NCBI GenBank assembly: GCA_018873225.1
Contig: JAEILZ010000004.1
Location: forward strand, 1,798,001-1,862,000
Source of the DNA: [Phialemoniopsis] sp. UDSM-2020
Lineage: Eukaryota > Ascomycota > Sordariomycetes > Thyridiales > Thyridiaceae
Length of the DNA: 64,000 nt
Direction: 5' to 3'
Positions 35,338 to 45,766 of this stretch are shown piece after piece (position 1 is the stretch's first letter; every line of letters starts with the position of its first letter). Both the position numbers and the translations under genes were made by a program. The notes under the pieces were generated by a model. The model saw only the letters and a list, made by a program, of their open reading frames with translations. It was not told the origin of the DNA and did no database searches.

Positions 35338-36513
35338 CTATGACGCACTGGCGCTACCGCTACCTTGTTTCTGGTCGTCGCCCTGCTGGTGATGATGCTG
35401 TTTGGAAGATCGCTTCTCGGAGTGGTGCTGGTTGGCCTTTTCGCGCCGTGACTCCTCGATGGCGGTACGCTGCTGAATAGAGGAGTCGTGGCTCTTCCAC
35501 TCGACTTTGGTCTCGATCGGGAAGTTCAGAACTCGCTTCATGGTTTCGCTGAGAGCAGAACGTCAGTACCTATGCCGTGAGCGCTGAATGGACCACAACC
35601 TACCGAATCTTGAGCACCCGTCCTCCACCGCCCCGAGTCCAAATGCTCAGTATGTCCTCTCCATTCCTGACGCTGAGCACCACGCCGCATACCTCTTCGC
35701 TCGCCTCACCAAACTGGTCGCCGATCACGGCGAGCAGCAGGTCCTCCCAGTATCGATCAGCGACACCCTTCTTGAGGCGCACAATCCACTTGCCGCCCCT
35801 CTTGTTCTCGTCGTCCTCCCATATGGGCCGCACTCCCTTTCGGAAGAGGTGATAGTCGGAGACAAGGGGGAGGGTCGAGGGTCGCTTCAGATGCGAGTAT
35901 ACGGCAAAGAACTCCTCGACGGTTCCACACATGGCGATCGGGTGCAGAGTCTTCTCGTACTCGATGTACCCATTGGCCTTGCTGATAGGTGGTCGGAACC
36001 AGAAGACCCACGGTGTCCGTAACGAATGCGGCGCCAAGGCAGTCGGGGCTCTCGCCTCTGCCTTGGTGGCGGTCGCCTTGCCGCCGAGACCTCCCTCCTT
36101 GACCGATTTCTCGGCCGTTGGAGTCTTGGAGCCGCTACCACCGAATCCCGCCTCGAATGGATTGCCTGCCGACTTGGGCGTCTTGGCAGATCCAAACGAG
36201 GCGAAAGCACCCGAGCCGAGCCCAAAGGCACTAGATGCGCTCGTGGGGCTTACCAGGCCGCTTCCTGGCGTCGTCGCAGGATTAAAGGGGTTGTTCTTGC
36301 CATGGGAGGACGTGTCGCCGCCGAATCGCTTAGAGAAGGCGGTATTGCGGCTCGATGACTCGCTCTGTCCTGAATTTGATGTGGATAAGGACAGCTTGTT
36401 GGAGCTATATTATAGATAAAACATGTTAGGAAGCTGGCCAGAGGATTGAAGAGCCGCCAGCACATTCAGCGTTGAGATACTCACTTGGTACGCCGGGTCC
36501 ATAGATTATCCAT
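35338..36513 (-). CDS. eIF4E-family cap-binding protein, 4EHP/eIF4E2 type, with FG-rich N-terminus
   Basis: Three exons are read: 36513-36485 (29 nt), 36404-35604 and 35548-35338. Both joins are phase 2 and the product has 346 residues. The N-terminal 130 residues are Ser/Gly/Phe-rich and contain several FG and SFG motifs, unlike canonical eIF4E. The core (about 133-300) has TPWVFWFRPP, then GYIEYEKTLHPIAMCGTVEEFF with Tyr/Ile where eIF4E has the first cap-stacking Trp, then VRPIWEDDENKRGGKW with the second cap-stacking Trp kept, and YWEDLLLAVIGDQF. This pattern marks class II eIF4E (4EHP), which binds the mRNA cap but in animals and plants mostly modulates or represses translation. The C-terminus is a His/Gln/Lys-rich tail. 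Its role in this fungus is inferred. The 29-nt first exon encodes MDNLWTRRT. Confidence 0.9.
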
Positions 36514-38869
36514 CAAGAAGGCGGAGAGGGGAGGGACGTTAAGGGTCGGGGTAGTGGTCGTGAGCGGACGTTGAGCGACTCCTCCACAAGCTTCCTTGCT
36601 AGATGGGAGGAAGTGTAATACAAGAAAAATAGTGAAGACAGGATGTATGCACAGGTACAAAAATGATTTCTTGGGGCGATTAGCACGCGGCGGCACCGGG
36701 AGTGTGAATACCAGTCGGGGAGGTCGGACCAAACACAATGCTCGAGGTGCACGGTGGTGGTGGTGGCGCTTCAGGGATTCTGCGAGGGAGGTGATGCAAT
36801 GGTAGACAGGCCAGCGGTGTATCGGGAGAAAGTGATGTTCAATGACAATAGAATTAGCTGTTGTACGACTTGTGAGGATTTGACAAAGATGTGACGTGGA
36901 TAGGCCGGAGCAACAATATGAATGGTATTGTTTTGCGCGCGAAGGGAGGTCGAACTGCGGAGGTGATAGGTTGAATGATTAAGTCTGGTAAAGCAGGTGG
37001 TGGTTGTTGCCTTTTCTTCTGCAGGTCGTGAAAAATTGAACAAATTCTTTGGCGGGCCGCCAGCTTTTCGGGGGCCTCTCTTTTGGGTGCAAGTGGCTTT
37101 GAGTGACTTTGACTTGGGCTAGCTCAAGTCAGAGCAACGGCCAAAGATGTGTGCGTTTGAAAGGCACCAAGACGCTTGGTGACTGACTCCAGACGACACC
37201 TCACCAAACAGCCAGGCCACTCCCAGTGCTGCCGTTTGCTAACAGCTCCACTGAATATATGGGTCCTCTAGGGCGAAGCAGCAGTTTTGCGACTTTCTAG
37301 AGGGCACCTCCAGGCGACCTATCCACTGACTGTCACCAATGCAAGTCAGTCGGTGCCGCACTGCCGTCATTTTACTGCTGCTGGTTGGTGGTGGGCGGTG
37401 AGGTCCGGCCAAAACACAGCTCTAGTGGGGATCGTTTACTACGTACTTACTCGGGTGGTGCGTGCGTGCTCACGGCACTGGGCTGGCTTGCTCTCAGTGA
37501 GTGTATAGAAATTTCCAATTGGGTGTGGGGAGCTCTGCTCTTCTCTCTTCCTTTTTTTCTTTTTATCTAAAATCCACGACACCAAATCCAAATCATCGCC
37601 AGACCGCTGGACCTTGGTCATCTCCCACGCTGCTGACGATTGCGATTCGTGTGTCCAGATTGACCGATTACGATCGCCCTTGTTTAAAAAACCATCATCA
37701 CGAGGGCCCCAACATGCGTGGCTTCCATGATGCGTTGATGACCTGAAACAAGACTGGACATATCTTCTGTTTTGACTGCGCATCGCTTGATCGCTTGCAT
37801 CCATCTTGACACACTTCATCCCGGCCCAGCCTCTGAAAAAGATGGTGTCGAGACCGCTAAGTCCTGAGCCGCTTTCAGGCCGGGTGTCAAGGCTTCTACC
37901 TCAGGAGCAAACGTAGCGTTCTCTCATGATTTTGATGCGACATCGTCGTCCTTAAGTCTGTATGTGGAGCTATCAGGGCTCTTGTTTTCCTTTCGCTGGC
38001 AGAGAGATGCGTAAGTACTACTGGTTTCCCATCTTCACTACCTTGTCTCTGATGACATACACTTTATGGTAATCCTACTCAGCAGCTTTGCAGGGCAAGC
38101 TTCTTGCTTTTGTAAATGCGCCGTTGAGCATGTTGATACTTATAAGCAATTTTATTTTATCTGATCTTCACGTCACATTCTGTCTCCACGAGTGATTTCT
38201 TCGTTGCTGTGAGTACGCTGATACTAATATCATTCTCAGTAGCTCATCATGTCTTGAATATCTGATCCCGAAGCAGCTATGATGACCCTATGTTCGGACG
38301 ACGGGTGTATTCCATCGTTCAATTGCAATGATGTTGTCCGGTCTGGTCCCACCAAAGCCCGACAGCCGTTCGAGTCGGCCCAGTGTAGATATTCCGGCCC
38401 GTGGTATTCATCTGTCAATCTGGTGAAGTGCCGATATTTGCAGCACCAGTGACTGAGAGTTTTCAGTGGGGCACCCACCAAATTGGGTCCCCTAGCTTGG
38501 TTCGTAGGCGCGTAAAGCCGCTAGAGATAGCGACTCATTGCTTAAGATCGATGAACCCCGCGACAAAATAATATTGGAGGGGCAGAACGAATGACGCCCT
38601 TCATCTTCAAGGCTCTTGCTTCACCCTTTTCACTCTGGTCCCCTTTGTCTCGTGGATGAAAACTTCAAACCTGAGGAGACCTGGATCGCATATCTCTGGA
38701 CAAGGCAATTGAGGTGCAATTCCCTCGCTGATATCTTGCCTTGGCCTCTCATCTTCTTGCTCAGACTGTGACTCTTGAATTCAAGTGCCAGCAATAGGAG
38801 CATTTCCATCCCGGATACCCCGAGAGTCAAGAGCAGCAGCACGACAGGCAATTGCAAACCGCCTTCATC
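36514..38869. promoter_or_regulatory. Divergent region between eIF4E2 and MTHFR (2.4 kb)
   Basis: This separates two divergent start codons and must hold both promoters. Open frames inside have no domains. CT-rich tracts near 37540-37570 and a GTAAGT at 38011 could mark leader or leader-intron sequence of the MTHFR transcript, which I cannot confirm. Confidence 0.4.
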
Positions 38870-40885
38870 ATGGACAAAATCACCGACAAAGTTGCGGCCC
38901 TGCCGCCCGATGCCAACTACTTCTCGCTAGAGTTCTTCCCGCCCAAGACTGCCATGGGCTTCTCGAACCTCCGGTACCGGTTAGACCGCATGTCGCGCGC
39001 CTTGCGGCCCCTGTTTGTTAACGTCACCTGGGGTGCCGGTGGCTCGACTTCCCAAAAGTCGCTGGAGCTGGCCGAGATTTGCCAGAGGGAACTCGGCCTG
39101 ACGACCTGTATGCATTTGACCTGCACGAACATGAGCAAGGAACTCATCGACAATGCGCTGGCGGATGCGAAGGCGCTGGGGGTCCGCAACATCCTGGCTC
39201 TTCGAGGTGATCCGCCACGGCCGACGGAGTACAGGGCCGAGGGTGAGGAGGTGGTTCAAGATGGCGATCAGGAGTTTACATGGGCGATTGATCTCGTTCG
39301 CTACATCAGGCAAAAGCACGGCGACTATTTCTGCATCGGCGTTGCTTCCTACCCCGAGGGTCATGCCGAGGAGAGTCACCCCCTCGGCCAGAGCCTCGAA
39401 CACGATCTGCCTTATCTGGTCGAGAAGGTCCAGGCCGGCGCTGACTTTATCATGACGCAACTATTTTTCGATATCGAGGCTTACAAGCACTACGAAACGA
39501 CGCTACGAGAACATCCCAGTGGCGCCTTCAAGGACATTCTGATAATACCAGCTCTGATGCCGATTCAGAACTATCAGATGATTAAGCGGACAACAAAGCT
39601 CAGCCACGCCAGGATACCAGACGCGCTCATGGCACGCCTGGACGATGTGAAAAAGGATGACGAGAAGGTGAAGTCTGTGGGTGTGGACATTGTCAGCGAG
39701 CTCGTTGAGCAAGTGAAGGAGTTCACCGGCAGGAAACCTGGTCCCAAGGGCGTTCACTTCTATACGCTCAACTTGGAGAAGGCTGTCTCGTTCATCGTGG
39801 AGAGGACGGGTCTCATCCCTCCATACACACCTGAGACGGAGTCGGCTGTCGTGGACGACACGACGTCTCTAGCCGTACCCACAATCCAAGTGAATGGCAC
39901 TGGATCATCAGGGGCTGCCCAGACCTCATCTCGCCGCAAGTCCTCGATGAACTCGGACCCACGCAACAGGGTGATTGTCTCCGGCCGAGCATCACACCCG
40001 GACTACGAGGTAACAGCCCTTGAGGCCAGCGTGCCCGCAGAACCCGTTAACAGCAGGGCCAACACCCTGGCCATATCGGAGGGAGAAGGAGTACTGGGCA
40101 GGGAGGCGACGTGGGATGACTTCCCTAACGGCAGGTGGGGTGACGCGAGGTCTCCCGCATATGGTGAGATCGACGGCTATGGCGTAAGCCTGCACATGTC
40201 TGTAGCGCAAGCACTCAAGTACTGGGGCACGCCTACGACCAAGAACGATATCAGCCAACTATTTGTGCGCCACCTCAAGGGAGATCTGAGCGCCATCCCC
40301 TGGAGTGAGGAGGAGTTCAACGCCGAGACGGGCACGATTACGGAGCAGCTTATCAAGCTGAACTCCAAAGGCTGGTGGACAGTTGCCTCGCAACCCGCCG
40401 TCAACGGCCTCAAGTCTGAAGATCCAATCTTTGGCTGGGGCCCGCAGCACGGTTTTGTTTTCCAGAAAGCGTTCGTGGAGTTCTTCATCCTGTCCTCGGA
40501 GTGGGAGGTCCTCCGCGAGAAGCTGTCACGGCCAGAGATGAAGAACCACATCTGTTTCTACGCCGCCAACGCGACCGGTGACTTCCAGTCGTCCGACTTC
40601 AGCGGCGGACTTGACGAGGAGGTCAAGGAGGCCAGCACCAACGCCGTCACTTGGGGTGTCTTCCCCGCGAAAGAGATCATCACACCAACAATCATCGAAG
40701 AGGTCAGCTTCCGAGCGTGGGCGGAAGAGGCGTTTGGCATCTGGGGCGAGTGGGCCAAGGTGTACCCCAAGGGGTCAGAGAGCGACAAGCTGCTCGAGGG
40801 GATCAAGGCGGACTATTGGCTCGTGAACCTGATCCACCACGACTTTGTCGAGAGCGAGGCGCTGTGGGAGTTGTTGTCGCAATGA
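38870..40885 (+). CDS. Methylenetetrahydrofolate reductase (MTHFR)
   Basis: A single exon encodes 671 residues. The enzyme reduces 5,10-methylene-THF to 5-methyl-THF, the methyl donor for methionine synthesis, with FAD as cofactor. The N-terminal TIM-barrel catalytic domain (about 1-310) shows FSLEFFPPKT with the catalytic Glu, VTWGAGGST, TCMHLTCTNM, NILALRGDPPR and GADFIMTQLFFD. A variable Ser-rich linker (about 315-400) joins the C-terminal regulatory domain of eukaryotic MTHFR (WDDFPNGRWGDARSPAYGE and on). Fungi have two such paralogues. The FPPKT and VTWGAGG signatures look nearer the Met12-like type than the Met13-like type, but I leave the symbol open. The ATG at 38870 begins MDKITDKVAAL, the usual start; no ATG lies just upstream in frame. 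Confidence 0.95.
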   Translation: MDKITDKVAALPPDANYFSLEFFPPKTAMGFSNLRYRLDRMSRALRPLFVNVTWGAGGSTSQKSLELAEICQRELGLTTCMHLTCTNMSKELIDNALADAKALGVRNILALRGDPPRPTEYRAEGEEVVQDGDQEFTWAIDLVRYIRQKHGDYFCIGVASYPEGHAEESHPLGQSLEHDLPYLVEKVQAGADFIMTQLFFDIEAYKHYETTLREHPSGAFKDILIIPALMPIQNYQMIKRTTKLSHARIPDALMARLDDVKKDDEKVKSVGVDIVSELVEQVKEFTGRKPGPKGVHFYTLNLEKAVSFIVERTGLIPPYTPETESAVVDDTTSLAVPTIQVNGTGSSGAAQTSSRRKSSMNSDPRNRVIVSGRASHPDYEVTALEASVPAEPVNSRANTLAISEGEGVLGREATWDDFPNGRWGDARSPAYGEIDGYGVSLHMSVAQALKYWGTPTTKNDISQLFVRHLKGDLSAIPWSEEEFNAETGTITEQLIKLNSKGWWTVASQPAVNGLKSEDPIFGWGPQHGFVFQKAFVEFFILSSEWEVLREKLSRPEMKNHICFYAANATGDFQSSDFSGGLDEEVKEASTNAVTWGVFPAKEIITPTIIEEVSFRAWAEEAFGIWGEWAKVYPKGSESDKLLEGIKADYWLVNLIHHDFVESEALWELLSQ

Positions 40886-41585
40886 GTTTCGTCTGGCACA
40901 AGGAGTTCAGGACGGGGGTGGGTCGTCATTTGAGCGTGGCAGCAGCATGTCACGGAGAATTTGCCAATGCTAAGGAAGAGGGCTTATCGCTTTCAACTGT
41001 GTCTACTATCGATTAGTTTGTGGTTACGCTTTTTGCGTGAGACTGCGCTCAAACCAGATCCTAGCAATATTAACGCCTCATGGAGGTGTGATCTCAAATT
41101 CTGTAGCTTTTCCAAGAGGTCTAGACTAATTTACGTCCCTGAATCTTGCTTGCTGCCTTCCAGTACCATCATCTGTGTGAATGCTCTTGAATCCCATGTA
41201 TTCTCCTCAAAGGTACAAATGTTACTACTTAAGTATGTAAGTATGTAAGTATGGTATAATATCAAGTACCTGCTTAAGTACTTAGGTAACAATGGCCTCT
41301 TCTCAACCATGGAAGCCAAACCACTGGTCTAGGCCCAGCTTCCATGGTAATCGTTCATTTCCGCTCGATCACAGATCGATTTGGTACATTACACGTGTCC
41401 CTACAAGCTCTTTACCAGTTGAAGACCACAGTCCCTGTACTTGGCATTGCATTTATATTTCACGTTTCGAAGCAACACCACGGTCGAAGCGCCTTGTAAG
41501 CCCTCACAATCACATCGAGCCGCCCAAGACGAAATATCTCATCACTGTCCTGAAGAGTATAAGCACGGAGAATCGAAGTGGAATC
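40886..41585. other. Intergenic with a small tandem repeat
   Basis: About 700 nt lie between MTHFR and the orphan gene. A three-copy 8-mer repeat lies at 41230-41253. The frame of the next gene is open upstream to an ATG at 41292, but that 98-residue extension looks non-coding. Confidence 0.4.
41230..41253. repeat. TAAGTATG tandem repeat, three copies
   Basis: Three exact adjacent copies of the 8-mer TAAGTATG lie here, followed shortly by further TAAGTAC-like sequence (41273-41283). Confidence 0.85.
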
Positions 41586-42296
41586 ATGTCAACTACACGC
41601 TATGGCGACCCTAATGATCCAGATCCCTTCAAGCCTCGGAACCCCAACATACCCTTCTTCGCCTGTACAGATGACTTCGACAGACACCCCAAACCCCAAG
41701 TCTCTGATCTACAAGCCGACGCCAAATGTCCATGGCTAGTACAGCCAGGCATTCATGCCGTCGAGGTCTATGAAGCCTTTCTTGACGTTGTTCTAGGCCA
41801 GAAGAGAACTCTCAAAGTCCGAATATGCCAGGCCGGCATCGAACAGCACTTCCGATACCCATGCAGATATGCCATGCCACGTTGGGTCTTGCGATCCGAC
41901 TTCCATGCCGCTCTAGACCTGGACGTTTGTTTCGTCATGCTAACTTGGAAAGAGCAAGATGCTCTTCTAAAGTGGCTTACGGACCATGAATATATGTGGT
42001 TTCCTGCTAGCCACGTTTTGACACCCCTTGGCCCTTTACGTTACGCAAGACTTACACCGAAGGGCAAGTCAACTCCCGAGACACTCAATACGGCTCTCAA
42101 GGATCTGGGCCTCTCAGTCGATGCTTCTTACTCGGCAGATTTACCTCCCGATCTCAAGCACATCCCCATGTCAGATACTGAATGGACTTGGAGGCTGCCA
42201 CCTCTTGGCCCAACTGAGCATGAAGGGCGTGTTGCTGACGATGCAGGTCTCGAGCGAGTTCACTGGATCTGGCCCGTTCCGTCAAGCGAAGCTTGA
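41586..42296 (+). CDS. Hypothetical protein, 236 residues
   Basis: A single open frame is read from ATG 41586 (MSTTRYGDPNDPDPF) to the TGA at 42294-42296. I do not recognise the family. The translation looks like a folded cytosolic protein with balanced composition, aromatic-rich blocks (CFVMLTWKEQDALLKWLTDHEYMWFPASH) and an acidic, Trp-rich end. There is no signal peptide, membrane segment or known motif. An ATG at 41292 would add 98 residues, but they are of poor coding quality and I prefer the shorter form. GC3 is lower than in the neighbouring core genes, which suits a weakly expressed or lineage-restricted gene. Confidence 0.6.
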   Translation: MSTTRYGDPNDPDPFKPRNPNIPFFACTDDFDRHPKPQVSDLQADAKCPWLVQPGIHAVEVYEAFLDVVLGQKRTLKVRICQAGIEQHFRYPCRYAMPRWVLRSDFHAALDLDVCFVMLTWKEQDALLKWLTDHEYMWFPASHVLTPLGPLRYARLTPKGKSTPETLNTALKDLGLSVDASYSADLPPDLKHIPMSDTEWTWRLPPLGPTEHEGRVADDAGLERVHWIWPVPSSEA

Positions 42297-42962
42297 GATG
42301 TGATCGAACGACAAGGCTTCGCCCTTCACAGAACAGCAGGCCTGCTGGTATCAATCCTTCCGCACTCACACGGCACGAGGCATTTTCGCCAACCTCCGAC
42401 CGCGAACCTTAAGACAGGTAATCATTTCAAAGGACTATCATGAGCTTACGCTGCTATTGCTTTGGATATAATCTTCTCCTCTTCGTATTCTTGCTAGGAC
42501 TCAGAGAGTCTTCCGCTAGCTTCACATGTACGAAGTTCGTGTTCAGGGGCAGCATGGCAATCATGAGACAACTCTATTTCTGAAATCAGGAGAATCTCTC
42601 CAGATACTCGTAATACAACGCGAGTAAAAATATCTATAGGTACAAATTCCACTCGTGATTGAGACTGGTGAAAAGGTTGGTGTATCTTCGCGGCGCCGTG
42701 AGAAGGGATAAAGGGTTGGGTATTGCGCGCTTGTCTCTGGGGCGGACTGTTCGCTCCAGGTGAGAAACAGCAGAGAGAGCAAGTCAAAAAAGAAACCATC
42801 GCAGTCTTCCAGCGCAGTCCATAGCGGCTCATCGTGGTCGTGCCTCGCAAAGCCGCCTCCGGGAAAAGAACTAACTATTAAGTCGTATCATAAACAGCCT
42901 CACACATCACTGAGGTATCAACCCGTTCCTTTCCTCTTGTCTTCCCGCCATTTTTCGGGTCC
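42297..42962. other. Convergent intergenic region
   Basis: About 670 nt lie between the 3' ends of the orphan gene and the duplicated-exon gene. Nothing beyond probable 3' untranslated sequence is seen. Confidence 0.4.
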
Positions 42963-44311
42963 TCAGATCTCGCCATCCTCCAGAGAAAAGCTATCCTGAC
43001 CGGCCATACCGGCAGAATAGTCGATCTCGTCGAGGTGGGCGCCGCCGCCGTGGCCAAAGATGGAGCCGTTGCTCTGCTGGCTGAAGACGGGCGCCTGCTG
43101 TGACTGCGATTGCGACTGCGGCAGGGAGTAGGCCTGGCTACCGCCGGTGCTGGACGGGCCGGGCCAAGTGATGGGCTTGTCGACGATAGCGAAGCCCTCG
43201 TCGTCGTCGTCGTCGTCGTCGTCGTACTCGTTGTCGTCGAGCTCCGGGGTGCTGCCCATGCCGCCGGTGGAGGTGGTGGGCGCCGGGGTCGGCAGCGCGC
43301 CGGACATGGCGTACGCGGCCGGCGCGGTGGGCCGGTTGAGCGTCGCGAACGAGGCGTGCGACGAGGGAGGCGCGAAGTCGCCGTTCAGACCGTCCGGGAT
43401 CGACTCGGTGCGCGGCTGCTGGTTTCTGCCGCCGGGGCCAAGGGACCTGGTGGGCGTGGTGTCGAGCGCGTCGTAGTCGACGTCGTCCTCGGTCGACTCG
43501 TAGCTGTCCTTAGCAGCAGGAGCGGCGGCGACAGGGGCGGACTGCTTCTTGGAGGCGGTGGTGCGGGCGCGCTTGGCGGTGCTGCCCGGGGTGGCCGTGG
43601 AGCGGGCCGAGGCCGCCGACTTGGGCGTGGCGTCGGAGGCGGGCGCCTTCCGCTTGGTCGTCGACCGGGGCGTCGATGCCGCCGAGGTGGTGCGGTTGGC
43701 AGACGGGGTCGGGGGCATGGGGCTGCCCGACTCGTGGGCGGCGCGGAGGTTCTTGGCCTCCTTCTTGATCGAGCGGAACTGGAACTCGATGCCCATGGGG
43801 GTGGACTCGCCAAAGTATTTGGCAATCTCTGTAACGAAGCAGGTCAGTATTCCTGTTGGTCTCCAGGGATGATGGAATGGTGGAGTTGATATGATTTAGA
43901 ATGAAACTGAGAGAAGGCAGAAGTGAGAGATGTCGCTGCGGACAGGTCGTACCCTTTTCGTTCATGGTGACACAGTCCTGGTAGTCCTTTGCATCCTGAC
44001 CCGCGGTGACGACCTTCCGGATGACGAGTGCGGCCTTCCTAATGGGACGGAAGCGATGCTCGATTCCCGACACAGATGTGTCAGAGCCATAGTGCTTAGC
44101 AATGGCTGGACGACATCGGTCAGAAATCTTGCATACCGTGGGTGGAAGGAGATGTATAGGGAAGGGGAAAGTTGCATCGTCATATGGGGAGGACGGGACT
44201 AGCCACTGAGGAAATCTTACCTTTGAAGTTGAGCCTGATGTTGGGATCGCTGGCCAGAACCGCGGCCAGAAGGCGGCTCTGCGCCTCGTAGGTCTTGAAG
44301 TTGGACGGCAT
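42963..44311 (-). CDS. Small fungal nuclear-type protein with duplicated helical (SANT/Myb-like) module
   Basis: Three exons are read: 44311-44221 (91 nt), 44105-43953 (153 nt) and 43828-42963. Both introns are in phase 1 and the full product has 369 residues. Exon 1 encodes MPSNFKTYEAQSRLLAAVLA, the first helix of a small helical domain. Exon 2 (residues 31-81) and the start of exon 3 (from residue 82) each encode a version of the same second half: AIAKHYGSDTSVSGIEHRFR versus EIAKYFGESTPMGIEFQFR, each followed by a basic helix. The rest is disordered: Ala/Ser/Thr/Pro/Lys-rich with K-R-K clusters, then a run of eight Asp near the C-terminus. I infer a nuclear DNA- or chromatin-binding role from the Myb-like helices and basic stretches; no named family is certain. 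Exon 2 is a multiple of three and could be skipped. Confidence 0.85.
43196..43223. repeat. GTC/GAC trinucleotide run encoding poly-Asp
   Basis: A run of GAC codons on the minus strand encodes eight consecutive Asp residues in the C-terminal part of the duplicated-module protein. Such repeats can vary in length between strains. Confidence 0.75.
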
Positions 44312-45766
44312 CGTGAGACGTTGGTGACACTGGAGATGTCAGCTTCGTGATCAGGGTGTTGAGATGACCTCAGTTTGAGCAAGCCTGGCAGTCTCTGAAA
44401 GAGAAAGTCCAAGAGTGTTATCAAGAGAAAGGAGGAGGCTTGTGTGAGGTGAAAATGTGGTGGATGAATGTCTAGATCCTGAAGAGTAGAATCGGAGGAG
44501 AAAGTGATGAAGAGGGTGGGTTGGAGAGTGAGAAAGGAAATCTGAAATTTGAAAGGCACAGAAGACTGCGGCTTGAATGGAGGACTGAAGTGAAGAGGTG
44601 CTGGTTGGGAAACAGGAAGTGGGAGTGGAACAAACAAGTGGGAGACTTTCGTCTGAGGTCTGAGACGAGGGTGATGGCACAATGAGATTTTGGAGTCAAC
44701 GCTTGTGTAGCAAATTGATGAGAGGTATGGCGAGGAGTTTGAGTGAATCACAAGGGTGGTTTATTCAATGTCAAGCTCACCTGCTACACAGATACCCAAT
44801 AGGTATCTATGACTTTGAGAGAGAAGCAGTCAAATGGGTGGTGATGCGGATGGCCGCAAAGGCGTTGCTTGGCCAGCGGCACTGCAGAGGTTGATCGCGG
44901 GTACGATGTGTACTATCCCAGAGTTGGCAAGTAAAAGAAGCTGTGGGGAGAAATGAAACGAGCAGGCTGCGGGCACGTAAGGTAGCGAGAATGGTCTTCT
45001 TGATATCGAGAATGGTGGCCGTTGCTCGTCTGGTCTAAGTGGTTGGTGGTGGTCGTTGTTTTTCAGTTCACCATGACAACGGAGGCTCTCGCAGTGAGGG
45101 CCCGTAGAATATCAGAGAGGGCTCCTGTCTGGAAATCCTGGTGCAATCTTGATATCTTGACGAGCGCAAATCTACTCAGGCGAGACTCTGAACAAGTTCG
45201 AGTTGACGATGGGTAGGCATTCAAGTTCAGTTTTGGGGGATGAGATGCGAAACCAGGGCTGCACGGTCGAGATGCGCCATGTGGTGCACTTTGGATAGTG
45301 AGTGACCGGGCGACTCACCACAAACCCCCGGTCAAAACATCACTTATACTTCGAATCCACATCTCAAAATTTGACTTTCAAAATTTGGGTATCTATATTT
45401 CTTTATAGAATTCTATTTATGTATAATGACCCAGTCGTTGTCTCGTGTATCGACTTCAGGCTCGGGGGCTGGGAGTATTGCCTAGCATCGTCTAACGATG
45501 TTGGCAATCCGGTGGGGAGAGCTGGCATGGTCGGCTCTTCCACATCCCTGCAACCATCCGCCCCTGGCAACTCTGATCGAAATCAGGCTGCCTCGAGGCT
45601 TCTTTCATCTTGTGCACAGCATCGTTTCAGACATCTGAATAGTGTCAGTCCAAAAGTGGCACACTTGGACCAAACGACGCGACTACCCAAAGCTTCGCGC
45701 GGCGTTTCGATGATCGCTCAGTCAAGTCTTGGCATCGCCAACTCTGGCGATAGAACCGTATCTATT
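44312..45766. other. Intergenic: promoter of the duplicated-module gene and 3' end of the PQ-loop gene
   Basis: About 1.45 kb. Pyrimidine-rich DNA on the minus strand at 44400-44700 fits a leader or promoter. No extra gene is seen. Confidence 0.4.

Noticed and set aside
41292..41585. 98-residue N-terminal extension of the orphan protein
   Set aside because: The translation is His/Ser/Arg-rich and unlike the rest of the protein; the inner ATG at 41586 gives a cleaner start.
43110..43889. 259-codon Gly/Arg-rich plus-strand frame
   Set aside because: It is antisense to the duplicated-module gene, is extremely low in complexity and spans its intron.
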